Below are positions 7,247 to 14,971 of a stretch of 52,278 nucleotides of DNA, piece after piece; the first letter of the stretch is position 1, and each line of letters begins with the position of its first letter. A program made the position numbers and the translations under genes. This DNA comes from DATFPK01 sp035264885 (GTDB lineage: Bacteria; Actinomycetota; Thermoleophilia; Solirubrobacterales; 70-9). The stretch lies in assembly GCA_035264885.1 (NCBI GenBank), contig DATFPK010000055.1, positions 1 through 52,278 on the forward strand, in the 5' to 3' direction. Under the pieces are notes generated by a model, which searched no databases, was not told the DNA's origin, and saw only the letters and a program-made list of their open reading frames with translations.

Positions 7247-8344
7247 TTGTCCCACGATCCCGAGCAGCCCGAGCAATCGGCTGACTCCACCAATGGCGAG
7301 AAGCCACCGATACGACCGTCGCTGACGGGCGCCGAAGTGTGGGAAGCCGCGGATGCGGACCAGACGGCCGCCGACGTCGATCAGACTTTGTCAGATGCCG
7401 AGCAAACGCTTTCGGACGCCGACCAGGGAGCGTCGGAGAGAGACCAGGAACAGGCTGATGCAGATCAGCGGGCGTCCGAGCGCGACCAGACGGCAGCCGA
7501 CCGGGATTGGGCTATTCATGCGCCCAGGAGTCCCGAGGAGCTGCGGGATCTCGCGCGCTCGTATGCAGACCGTGCGCAGGGTACGGCCGAGCGCTTGGCG
7601 TCGGCGGAGAAACGCGCGCACAACATGTTCGACCGGGCCGAGGCTGCCACCCGCCGCGATCACCAGGCTGCCCTTCGGGACCTTCAAGCCGCCGCACGGG
7701 ATCGCAGCGCCGAACTGCGCGACCGCGCGCTGGACGAGTACCAGAGCGCGTTCGGCCATCGCGACCCCGAGATCTCCAGAGCCCGCGCCGCGGCCGCCGA
7801 AGACCGGGCCCGGGCCGCGCAGGACCGCACTCGCGCGGCTGAAGATCGCAAGCAGGCTGCGCGGGATCGCGCCCAGGCGAGGGTCCAGCTCGAAAAGGCC
7901 CAACTCGACGACCTGACTGGCTTCTACCGGCTCAGCCTCGGCCGGGCCGTGCTCCAGCGCGAGATCGACCGGTGCCGCCGCTCCGGGCGTCGCCTGGTTC
8001 TCGTCTACTGCGACGTCGACGGACTGAAGCAGGTGAACGACGAGAGGGGGCACGCAGCCGGCGACGCGCTGCTGAGCGAGGTGGCCGAGGCTATCCGCTC
8101 GCGGCTCCGCTCATACGACCCCGTGGTACGGATTGGCGGCGACGAGTTCGTCTGCGCGATCTCCGAAACCAACGAGGACCAGGTCGAGGGCATCTTCCGC
8201 AGCATTCAGGGCAGCCTGACGCGGGGAAGCGAGGAAGGCTCGGTCAGCTTTGGACTGGCCTCCATGCAGGAGGACGACGATCTGGAGGCGCTGCTAGAGC
8301 GTGGCGACCGCGACCTGCGGACGACCAGATCAGCCTCTGGCTAG
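7247..8344 (+). CDS. Diguanylate cyclase (GGDEF) with long DQ-repeat coiled N-terminus
   Basis: 365 residues. The C-terminal GGDEF domain (about 215-355) has the metal/substrate residues (VYCDVDGLKQVND), an intact RIGGDEF active loop, and an inhibitory I-site RSYD placed five residues before GGDEF, so c-di-GMP synthesis with product inhibition is expected. Residues about 33-90 are a periodic segment of DQTLSDAEQ/DQxASERDQ units. Residues 90-215 are Arg/Ala/Asp-rich, probable coiled coil (RARAAQDRTRAAEDRKQAARDRAQAR). No transmembrane segment or signal peptide is present. The TTG start follows an ideal AGGAGGT (7237-7243) at very short spacing. Confidence 0.9.
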   Translation: MSHDPEQPEQSADSTNGEKPPIRPSLTGAEVWEAADADQTAADVDQTLSDAEQTLSDADQGASERDQEQADADQRASERDQTAADRDWAIHAPRSPEELRDLARSYADRAQGTAERLASAEKRAHNMFDRAEAATRRDHQAALRDLQAAARDRSAELRDRALDEYQSAFGHRDPEISRARAAAAEDRARAAQDRTRAAEDRKQAARDRAQARVQLEKAQLDDLTGFYRLSLGRAVLQREIDRCRRSGRRLVLVYCDVDGLKQVNDERGHAAGDALLSEVAEAIRSRLRSYDPVVRIGGDEFVCAISETNEDQVEGIFRSIQGSLTRGSEEGSVSFGLASMQEDDDLEALLERGDRDLRTTRSASG

Positions 8345-8364
8345 GGCCCCGGCCGAGGGCCGAT

Positions 8365-8547
8365 CTATAGGGCGTCGAGGCCCGGCTGTTGGTCCTGGCC
8401 GCCACTCGTCGTCGGATTCGCTCGCTCATCCGCCGCCGCCTGCTTCCTTGCGGCCTTCTTGGCCTGCTTCTCCTGCCGGCGTTCCAGCAGCCTGCGCTCG
8501 CGGTTGAGCTTGGCCATCGTCGTCTTCCGCTTGCTGCCGGAAGCCAT
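8365..8547 (-). CDS. Small basic protein translationally coupled to the cold-shock gene
   Basis: A 60-residue, strongly basic protein: MASGSKRKTTMAKLNRERRL, then ERRQEKQAKKAARKQAAADE and a disordered Gly/Gln tail. The charged, helical first 45 residues suggest nucleic-acid or ribosome binding, but I know no named function. Its ATG overlaps the TAA stop of the upstream cold-shock gene by one base pair step (TAATG, 8549-8545), so it is almost certainly translated by reinitiation from the same mRNA. Confidence 0.75.
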   Translation of the reverse strand: MASGSKRKTTMAKLNRERRLLERRQEKQAKKAARKQAAADERANPTTSGGQDQQPGLDAL

Positions 8548-8750
8548 TAGAGCGCCTGTACGTTCGCCGCCGCGGGGCCCTTGGCGCCCTGCTCGGCGTC
8601 GTAGGTCACCTTTGCGCCCTCAGTCAGGGACTTGAAGCCCTCGCCCTGAATCGAGCTGTGGTGAACGAACAGGTCCTTGCCGGAGTCATCCGGCGTGATG
8701 AAGCCGAAGCCCTTCTCGTCGTTGAACCATTTCACGGTTCCTGTGGCCAT
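8547..8750 (-). CDS. cspA: Cold-shock protein, CspA family
   Basis: A 67-residue single cold-shock domain with both RNA-binding motifs: KGFGFITPD (RNP1, about residues 13-21) and DLFVHHSSI (RNP2, about 26-34). It binds single-stranded RNA/DNA and acts as an RNA chaperone. ATG 8748-8750 gives the canonical MATGTVKWFN start; the frame open upstream to 8972 is not CSD-like. The 265 bp between this ATG and the divergent gene at 9016 contains no other gene and would hold a promoter and possibly a long 5' leader, as is usual for cspA. I see no clear structured motif there. Confidence 0.95.
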   Translation of the reverse strand: MATGTVKWFNDEKGFGFITPDDSGKDLFVHHSSIQGEGFKSLTEGAKVTYDAEQGAKGPAAANVQAL

Positions 8751-9015
8751 CTTGATCCCTCCGTGTCGGTGCGTGCGAAACGCGGCGGGTGCCGGAGGCA
8801 ACGACTGCAGAGACGCGAGCACTGCTTCTGGCCGAACGGATGCCCGACCCGAGGGGCAGTCTAGCGACGGCTCGGGACGCGCCTGCAAACGCCCTCCGCG
8901 GATATCGACGTGCACCGGCGGCCCGCCCAACTCGTTAGGACGGGCGTAGGGCGGTAGATTAAGGGCAAGCAATCGGGAGACCGGCAGGGCGGCCTCTCAA
9001 GAAAGAGGAGCGGCA

Positions 9016-9363
9016 ATGGACCAGAGCGGACTTCGGTTCGACCTGTCTCCGGGGCCCGGTGCACCGTCTACCGCCAGATCTCGGCTCAACGAGGTAGCCG
9101 AGGTGGATCCTGCGGTGCTGGATCGCGTGAAGACGGTCGTTTCGGCGCTGATCACCCGGAGCATTCGCGACGAGGGCGGCGCCCCCATCGGCGTCAGCGT
9201 CGACAACCAGAGCGGAACCGTACGGGGGCGAGTGACGATCCCAGGGGGCTGGGGAGCGCTGGCCGCGGCCGTCCGCGAAGGGCGGCGGGGTCTGACCGTC
9301 CTCGACGGGATGGCCGGCTCCTGGGGGATCGAGGGAGCCGCGGTCTGGTTCGTCGTGCCGTAG
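9016..9363 (+). CDS. Degenerate RsbW-like (HATPase_c) anti-sigma-type protein
   Basis: 115 residues that follow the layout of the small actinobacterial HATPase_c_2 anti-sigma/regulatory proteins: DLSPGPGAPSTARSRLNEV (strand 1 and helix 1), LDRVKTVVSALITRSIRDEG (the N-box helix), and a C-terminal GLTVLDGMAGSWGIEGAAVWFVV that matches 'GLrLVdaLadrWGv..ttVWFel'. The N-box Asn that coordinates Mg-ATP is missing (ITRSIRD instead of TNAVRH), and the glycine-rich ATP lid is not apparent. The protein may have kept the fold and partner binding but lost kinase activity (inference). A similar degenerate protein follows. Confidence 0.6.
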   Translation: MDQSGLRFDLSPGPGAPSTARSRLNEVAEVDPAVLDRVKTVVSALITRSIRDEGGAPIGVSVDNQSGTVRGRVTIPGGWGALAAAVREGRRGLTVLDGMAGSWGIEGAAVWFVVP

Positions 9364-9441
9364 CGCGCGCCACCGCCCTAGGCGAGGGCCCCGACTCGTG
9401 GGATGCTGGCAGATGGCGGAGTACCAGACGGCAAGGGATCA

Positions 9442-9822
9442 GTGGCAACCGCGGAGATCAAGCTCGAGCTCTCGCCTCATGCGCCCGCCGCCGCGCGAAA
9501 GCTCGCCAGGGAGGTCGCGGGCGAAGTCTTCGACCCCGCGCGAGTCAACGACTTCGTCCTCGCGACGTCCGAGGTCGTCAGCGCAAGCGTCCACGAGGGC
9601 TCGGCTGATTGGATTCACGTGCGTCTGAGCTCCTATCCCCGTGTCCTCGTCGGCGCGATCGACTCCCGGAGCACGAATTGGACCGAGGACGAGGAGTTCC
9701 GGGGGATCTACCTCGCGCACTCCCTCCTCGACGCCGCCTGCTCCCGATGGCGGGCCAACGCCCTGCCGACCGGCCTGTACGTTTGGTTCTGGGTCAGAGC
9801 GGATCAGCCGGCAGCCGGCTGA
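9442..9822 (+). CDS. Second degenerate RsbW-like protein
   Basis: 126 residues from the GTG at 9442, which has AAGGGA just upstream; an ATG at 9403 in the same frame would add 13 residues. It has the same plan as the preceding protein: LELSPHAPAAARKLAREV, VNDFVLATSEVVSASVHEG in place of the 'LLVSELVTNAVRHG' N-box, and a C-terminal GIYLAHSLLDAACSRW then GLYVWFWV. Again the N-box Asn is absent. Sequence identity to the 9016 protein is low, so this is a parallel rather than a recent duplicate. Start and fold are moderately certain; the partner is unknown. Confidence 0.6.
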   Translation: MATAEIKLELSPHAPAAARKLAREVAGEVFDPARVNDFVLATSEVVSASVHEGSADWIHVRLSSYPRVLVGAIDSRSTNWTEDEEFRGIYLAHSLLDAACSRWRANALPTGLYVWFWVRADQPAAG

Positions 9823-9844
9823 CTCCCAGCGAAGGAGAACCGAG

Positions 9845-10417
9845 ATGGCGGCGCGGATCGTGGTGACGGAGTTCGTCTCGCTCGACGGCGTGATGGAGGC
9901 CCCGGGCGGCGAAGCCGGGTTCAAGTACCCGAACTGGACCTTCGAGTTCGAGCGCGGCGACGACGGGAACGAGTTCAAGCTCGAGGAGACCCGGCAGGCC
10001 GACGGCCTGCTGATCGGGCGGCGAACGTACGAGAGCTTCGCCGGCGCCTGGCCCCAGCGGGAGGGCGAGTTCGCCGACCTGCTCAACTCGATGCCGAAGT
10101 TCCTCGTCTCGACGACGCTCAAGGACCCCGAGTGGAACAACACGACGGTCCTCGACAGCGGCGATGCCACCGCGCAGGTGACGAAGCTGAAGGAGGAGTT
10201 CGACGGCGAGCTCCAGGTGCCCGGAAGCCATCGGCTGGTCTAGGAGCTGATCGCGAGCGATCTGGTCGACCAGGTCAACCTGATGGTCTTTCCGGTGATC
10301 CTCGGCACCGGCAAGAGGGCCTTCGAGGAGATGCCCGAGCGCCGCAACCTAAGGCTCAGGGAATCAAGGGTCGTCGGCGACGGCGTGCTCGTGCTGGTCT
10401 ACGAGCGCGCTGCCTGA
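9845..10417 (+). pseudogene. Dihydrofolate-reductase-fold (RibD C-terminal type) reductase interrupted by an amber codon
   Basis: Residues 1-132 begin MAARIVVTEFVSLDGVMEAPGG, with the LLIGRRTYESFA motif of the small 'dihydrofolate reductase family' proteins, and stop at TAG 10241-10243 in ...SHRLV. The same frame continues directly with ELIASDLVDQVNLMVFPVIL and GTGKRAF to TGA 10415-10417, which is exactly the missing C-terminal third of the domain. A single C-to-T change of a CAG (Gln) codon explains the break. Without readthrough the product lacks its last strands and is probably inactive. Alternatives are sequencing error or amber suppression. Confidence 0.85.
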
Positions 10418-10512
10418 CTCGGCTGGGGCGCCACCGCAGCTGCGGCCTGAAGGCGCCGCGACGGGTATACCTTCGCCGAGGCGCAGGGGTGCGAGCAGCG
10501 GGAGAGACGATC

Positions 10513-12705
10513 GTGAACGGGAGCCAGAGACGCCGGATGATCACGCCGGTCCTCGCTCTGGTGCTGGCGGGCGCGGGGATGGCGCTTGCCGCACCGGCCG
10601 GCGCCCGCCTGCAGGCGCCGAAGATCAAGGTCCTGTCGAACCGCGCCGACCTCGTCTCGGGCGGAGACGCCCTCGTGCAGGTGAGGCTGCCGGCGGGGAT
10701 CAAGCCGGCGCGCCTGCACCTGACCGCCGGACGCCGGAACGTGACCCGCGTGCTGCGGCGAAGGGGACGCCGGCGGCTGATCGGCGTCATTCGCCGGATG
10801 CCGCGAGGGCGAGTCCCGCTGACCGCCCGGATCCGCGGCGGCGGCGCCGCGCGACTGATCGTCACCAACCACCCGATCGGCGGCCCGGTCTTCGCCGGTC
10901 CGCAGATCCGGCCCTGGGACTGCCAGGACACCGCGAAGGACCGCAAATGCAACGAGAAGCGCAAGCTGAGGTTCTTCTATCTGCCGAAGGGCGCTTCGAC
11001 CGAGAGTGGCGGAATCCCGGGCACGACCTCCAACGAGGACGGCGGACCCTTCCAGCCGTATGACCCGAAGAACCCGCCCCCGCGGGATCAGATCGCGACG
11101 ACCACTACGACCGAGGGCGTGACGGTCCCGTTCATCGTTCGGCTGGAGATGGGGTACCTCGACCGCGACCAGTACGCGATCGCGACCTTGTTCAACCCGC
11201 GCAAGAAGTGGAGGCCGACGAGGCCCCAGCGGCAATTCAACCATCGCCTGGTCATCACCCACGGTTTCTCCTGCGACACCGAATACAAGACCGCTGACGC
11301 ACCAAGCGTGCTCGTGCCGAAGGTCCTCGGCGGCGGCTTCATCGTCATGTCCCACGCACTCGACCACGCGGGACACAACTGCAACCTGCTGACCCAGGCG
11401 GAGTCGGTCGTGATGACCAAGGAGTACGCGATCGACCACTACGGGTCCGTCCGCTGGACGATCGGCAGCGGCTGCTCGGGCGGTTCGCTGGCCCAGCAGC
11501 AGGTCGCCAACGCCTATCCAGGCGTCTACCAGGGGATCACGCCGCAGTGCTCGTTTCCGGACGCCTGGTCATCGGCGATGCAATACGAGGAGTACTTCTT
11601 CGGGCTGAAGTACCTCGAGGACCCGATCCGCTGGGACCCCGGAGTCGTCTACGACCCGGTGGCCATCACCGCCCTCCTCGACCACCCCAACATCAGCAAC
11701 CCGATCACCTTCACGTCGGTCATCCCGAACTCGGGCGAGCCGACGCGGCCGTGTCCGGGCGTCCCCGACGAGCGGGTCTACGACGAGAACACCAACCCGA
11801 ACGGCGTCCGCTGCACGCTTCAGGACTACATGGTCAACGCCTTCGGCCGCGACAAGCGCGGCTGGGCCCGGCGCGGGTTCGACAACATCGGCGTCCAGTA
11901 CGGGCTGAAGGGCCTCCGGGACGGGCGCGTCTCGCCCGCGCAGTTCGTCGACTTCAACAGCCACATCGGCGGCGCCGACCTCGACCTCGACATCACGGCC
12001 CACCGTACGAAGGCGGACCCGATCGCGCTGCGCCGGCTCTACCGGACTGGCGCGCTCAACGCGGCGAACAACCTCGACAAGGTCGCGATCATCGACCTCC
12101 GTGGGCCCGACCCGGGCATCTTCCACGACGTCTTCCGCACCTATGCGCTGCGCAAGCGGCTCAAGGACAGGTTCGGTACGGCCGCAAACCAGGTGCTCTG
12201 GCGCGGGCAGGTGCCGCTCGTCGGCGATCCGGCCTTCGCCGACCAGGCGGTCTTCGCGATGGATCGCTGGCTCGGCCGGGTCCGCGCCGACCACCGCAAC
12301 GTCCCGCTTGCGCGCAGAATCATCCGCGACCGCCCGAAGAGCATCGGGCCCCGCTGCACGGACGGCAACGGCAACCCCCAGCCGGCGGAGACCTGCGACG
12401 CGACGGTCACCTCCTACGGAACCCCGCGCCAGGGGGCCGGCGGCCCGCTCAGCGAGGACGTCATGAAGTGCCGGCTGAAGCCGCTGAGGCGTGGCGAGTA
12501 CCCCGTCACCTTCACCGACCAGCAGTGGAGTCGTCTCCAGCAGGCCTTCCCCGGCGGCGTCTGCGACTACAGCAAGCGGGGGATCGGCTACGGGCGGGCG
12601 ATCCCGTGGCTCACCTACCAGGACGGCCGCGGCCGCGCGGTCTACGGCGGGCGTCCGCTTGGCCCGGCGCCCACGTTTCGCCGGCTCAGGGCGCACGGTC
12701 GCTGA
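10513..12705 (+). CDS. Secreted DUF6351 protein with hydrolase-like nucleophile elbow
   Basis: 730 residues. The signal peptide is PVLALVLAGAGMALAAPAGA (about 12-32). The sequence then matches my memory of the DUF6351 family, which is large, secreted and of unknown function. A central GSGCSGGS with S322 resembles the Gx-S-x-G nucleophile elbow of alpha/beta hydrolases and follows a typical strand (RWTIGSG). HGFSCDTEY and MSHALDHAG upstream could form an oxyanion region. Esterase or depolymerase activity is only inferred. The GTG at 10513 is preferred because it precedes the signal peptide. The stop overlaps the convergent DUF2867 gene by 20 nt. Confidence 0.8.
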   Translation: MNGSQRRRMITPVLALVLAGAGMALAAPAGARLQAPKIKVLSNRADLVSGGDALVQVRLPAGIKPARLHLTAGRRNVTRVLRRRGRRRLIGVIRRMPRGRVPLTARIRGGGAARLIVTNHPIGGPVFAGPQIRPWDCQDTAKDRKCNEKRKLRFFYLPKGASTESGGIPGTTSNEDGGPFQPYDPKNPPPRDQIATTTTTEGVTVPFIVRLEMGYLDRDQYAIATLFNPRKKWRPTRPQRQFNHRLVITHGFSCDTEYKTADAPSVLVPKVLGGGFIVMSHALDHAGHNCNLLTQAESVVMTKEYAIDHYGSVRWTIGSGCSGGSLAQQQVANAYPGVYQGITPQCSFPDAWSSAMQYEEYFFGLKYLEDPIRWDPGVVYDPVAITALLDHPNISNPITFTSVIPNSGEPTRPCPGVPDERVYDENTNPNGVRCTLQDYMVNAFGRDKRGWARRGFDNIGVQYGLKGLRDGRVSPAQFVDFNSHIGGADLDLDITAHRTKADPIALRRLYRTGALNAANNLDKVAIIDLRGPDPGIFHDVFRTYALRKRLKDRFGTAANQVLWRGQVPLVGDPAFADQAVFAMDRWLGRVRADHRNVPLARRIIRDRPKSIGPRCTDGNGNPQPAETCDATVTSYGTPRQGAGGPLSEDVMKCRLKPLRRGEYPVTFTDQQWSRLQQAFPGGVCDYSKRGIGYGRAIPWLTYQDGRGRAVYGGRPLGPAPTFRRLRAHGR

Positions 12706-13282
12706 GACGCTCCGCGTCCCAGCGCCGGCCGAGCTCCCGCGTCGCCTGCGGATAGACGAGCAGGTGCCGGAAGGGGGCGATCGCCGCCATGTAGGCGGCG
12801 CCGAGCAGACCGTTCCGTTTCACGTAGATCGCCATCTGGCCTCGGTGGCCGCCTTCGGGTGCGGGAACCCAGCCGAAATGGAGGACCCCGTGAACCGTGC
12901 GGTTGGCAACCTCGCCCGCCCACTCGTCGTCTGTCAGGTAGAGCGGCGTGAACGGGAGGGCCTCCGGCGTCGGGCCCGTCGGTCCGTCGCGGAGGTCGCC
13001 GGGGAGGCGGTCCCGCACGGTCTCCGCGCTCGCGTCGAGGCCAGCCCCGCGTTCGTCCCAGCCGAGGACGTCCCCAACCTTTCCGCGGATCGCAAAGAGC
13101 CCCCTCACCGCCGCCGAGCGGCTGGCCGCCGGATCCCAGGCCGCGAGCAGCCGCACCAGGCGTGGGAAGTCGTCGCGCTCCCCAGGCGTCGGCAGCGCCC
13201 AGACGTCCTCGAGGCGGAAGTCCCTGGTCAGCGCGTGGATCCGCCACGGCTGCGAGGTCTGGGCGCTGTTCGGGAGCCTCAT
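12686..13282 (-). CDS. DUF2867 family protein
   Basis: A 198-residue stand-alone DUF2867 domain, recognised from the segments DVWALPTPGERDDFPRLVRLLAAWDP, EVANRTVHGVLHFGWV and GQMAIYVKRNGLLGAAYMAAIAPFRHLLVYP. Elsewhere this domain is often fused to the C-terminus of atypical NAD(P)-binding SDR proteins such as the one at 51399. The biochemical role is unknown; the fold is related to START-like or SRPBCC barrels. It is convergent with the DUF6351 gene and overlaps it by 20 bp. Confidence 0.85.
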   Translation of the reverse strand: MRLPNSAQTSQPWRIHALTRDFRLEDVWALPTPGERDDFPRLVRLLAAWDPAASRSAAVRGLFAIRGKVGDVLGWDERGAGLDASAETVRDRLPGDLRDGPTGPTPEALPFTPLYLTDDEWAGEVANRTVHGVLHFGWVPAPEGGHRGQMAIYVKRNGLLGAAYMAAIAPFRHLLVYPQATRELGRRWDAERLSDRAP

Positions 13283-13346
13283 CGGGGGACCACCGTTCGA
13301 TCCTCCCTCATAGAGTCACCGAGCCCCGCCAGAGAAGGAGGAAACG

Positions 13347-14099
13347 GTGACCGATCTGACGCCGATGCAGGCCGAGCTGTGCGAGACCAGCGAGACCGAC
13401 TACTCGGACCTGAGCGCCCTGTTCATCAACTGCACGCTCAAGCGCAGCCCGGAGGTCTCCAACACACAGGGTCTGATGGACGTCTCGATGGAGATCATGC
13501 GCAGGAACGGCGTCGCCGTCGAGGGCATTCGCGCCGTCGATCACGAGATCGCGACCGGCGTCTGGCCCGACATGACCGAGCAAGGCTGGGACGCGGACGA
13601 GTGGCCGGCGATCTTCGAGAGGGTGATGGCCGCCGACATCCTCGTCCTCGGGATGTCGATCTGGCTGGGTGAGAAGTCGTCGATCGCCACGCAGGTCGTC
13701 GAGCGGCTCTACGGCAACTCCCACCTGCTGAACGACGCCGGGCAGTACGCCTACTACGGGCGGGTGGGCGGCTGCCTCGTCACCGGCAACGAGGACGGCG
13801 TCAAGCACTGCGCGATGAACGTCCTCTACTCCCTCCAGCACCTCGGCTACACGATTCCGCCCCAGGCGGACTCCGGATGGATCGGTGAGGCCGGGCCGGG
13901 CCCGTCCTACCTTGACGAGGGCTCGGGCGGCCCCGAGAACGACTTCACCAACCGAAACACCACGTTCGCCGCCTGGAACATGCTCCACGTGGCTCGCATG
14001 CTCAAGGACGGCGGCGGGATCCCGCCGCACGGCAACCAGCGGCCGGCCTGGGACGCCGGCTGCCGATTCGACTTCCCGAACCCTGAGCACCGCGTGTAG
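13347..14099 (+). CDS. Flavodoxin/NADPH-dependent FMN reductase family protein
   Basis: 250 residues, GTG start with GGAGGAAA just upstream. The flavodoxin-like fold is shown by ALFINCTLKRSPEVSNTQGLM (the phosphate-binding loop for FMN), then ADILVLGMSIWLGEKSSIATQVVERL (the second loop) and YYGRVGGCLVTGNEDGVKHCAMNVLYSLQHLGYTIPP. This is the WrbA/iron-sulfur flavoprotein-like subgroup. It would bind FMN and reduce quinones or similar electron acceptors in the cytoplasm. The C-terminal 60 residues are less conserved. No partner gene is evident. Confidence 0.85.
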   Translation: MTDLTPMQAELCETSETDYSDLSALFINCTLKRSPEVSNTQGLMDVSMEIMRRNGVAVEGIRAVDHEIATGVWPDMTEQGWDADEWPAIFERVMAADILVLGMSIWLGEKSSIATQVVERLYGNSHLLNDAGQYAYYGRVGGCLVTGNEDGVKHCAMNVLYSLQHLGYTIPPQADSGWIGEAGPGPSYLDEGSGGPENDFTNRNTTFAAWNMLHVARMLKDGGGIPPHGNQRPAWDAGCRFDFPNPEHRV

Positions 14100-14220
14100 G
14101 GGAGAGGCGTTGCGGCCTCCTCCCGCGGCCTGTGGATACCTGCGCCGGAAGGGCGGAGATTTGCCCAATTAGTTGGGTCAAGAAGCTCCTGAAAAGTCGC
14201 TCGGATCTGCGTCCAAGCCG

Positions 14221-14247
14221 TAAAGGCCGCGCTTCAGGAGCCGATAG
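14221..14247 (+). promoter_or_regulatory. Sigma-28 (FliA/WhiG)-type promoter upstream of the c-di-GMP riboswitch
   Basis: TAAA at 14221-14224 and GCCGATAG at 14240-14247, with exactly 15 bp between TAAA and GCCGATA. This matches the FliA/WhiG consensus TAAA-N15-GCCGATAA at every position but the last. Transcription would start near 14254, which is the first base of the riboswitch fold. Confidence 0.7.
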
Positions 14248-14251
14248 GAAT

Positions 14252-14335
14252 TTCGTCGCCAAGGGCAAACCCGTCGCGAGGCGGGGACGCAAAGCCAGGG
14301 GCCTCTGTGGGAGGCGGCCCAGCTGCCGACCACCG
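14252..14335 (+). promoter_or_regulatory. Cyclic di-GMP-I (GEMM) riboswitch
   Basis: It carries the diagnostic core AGGGCAAACC (14262-14271), then a short stem CGTC/GGCG closed by a GCGA tetraloop of the GNRA type. GGGACGCAAAGCC (14283-14295) and GGCCT follow, and a second hairpin ends in the CCAGCTGCC receptor side (14319-14327). The outer P1 stem can form between GTCG (14255-14258) and CGAC (14328-14331). The SD of the next gene (GGAGGT, 14349-14354) lies 14 nt downstream, so control of translation initiation is plausible. It precedes a secreted protein and a GGDEF/HD-GYP gene. Confidence 0.92.
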
Positions 14336-14361
14336 TCATTAACGACATGGAGGTCTCGGCA

Positions 14362-14949
14362 ATGCCCTACGTAATCCGCCCCCCGGTCCGCAGGATGTCT
14401 CTTCTGGGGTCCCTGATCGCCGCGGCGATCTGCACGCTGCTGGTCGTCGTACCCTCGCGAGCGGCAGCCGCAACGTGCGATCCCGTACCGGTCTCGAACC
14501 CGTTCGCGCGGTTCCTCGACTTCGCCGACTACGCGCTCGTCCCGGGCGGCGACTTCGAGCCGGGAGCCCCGGGCTGGTCCTTCCAGGACGCCCAGGTGTC
14601 CAACGGGGTCGCATCCATCGATCCGAGAGGCGAAGCGGTCTCACCGGCCTTCTGCATCTCGGCCGACCATCCGACGTTCCGCTTCATGACCCGCGGCAGC
14701 GCCGGAGGGAGCAACGCCCTGAGGGTGTTCCTCAGGTGGAACGAGGGCAACGTCGTTCGCGAAGCCTTCGTCTACGAGCTCGATGGCAGTTACTCCTCGT
14801 GGCTGCCGAGCCCGATCCTGCCCCTCGCGCTCAGGTTGAACCTGATCCAGTCGGACCTGTCCAGGGAAGTGCAGCTCGTCTTCCGCGTGAAGCCGTTGAG
14901 CAGCTCCTGGGCGATCGACGACGTCTACTACGACCCCTACCGGCGCTAG
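14362..14949 (+). CDS. Secreted protein of unknown function under c-di-GMP riboswitch control
   Basis: 195 residues. It begins MPYVIRPPVRRMS, then a signal peptide (LLGSLIAAAICTLLVVVPSRAAAA), then a mature domain of about 155 residues. That domain reads like an extracellular beta-sandwich (PGGDFEPGAPGWSFQDAQVSNGVASI, then LRVFLRWNEGN, ending SSSWAIDDVYYDPYRR). 'GGDFExg..gW' and the closing 'W.IDDVyvDPy' are typical of carbohydrate-binding/jelly-roll modules. ATG 14362 is chosen over ATG 14347 because GGAGGT (14349-14354) is at ideal spacing. A surface or adhesion role would fit the c-di-GMP control (inference). Confidence 0.8.
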   Translation: MPYVIRPPVRRMSLLGSLIAAAICTLLVVVPSRAAAATCDPVPVSNPFARFLDFADYALVPGGDFEPGAPGWSFQDAQVSNGVASIDPRGEAVSPAFCISADHPTFRFMTRGSAGGSNALRVFLRWNEGNVVREAFVYELDGSYSSWLPSPILPLALRLNLIQSDLSREVQLVFRVKPLSSSWAIDDVYYDPYRR

Positions 14950-14971
14950 GGCCACCCGGGGAGGAGGGCCC

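Noticed and set aside
7353..8205. Overlapping frames in the DQ-repeat region of the GGDEF gene
   Set aside because: The repeat composition keeps several frames open; only the frame ending in RIGGDEF is supported.
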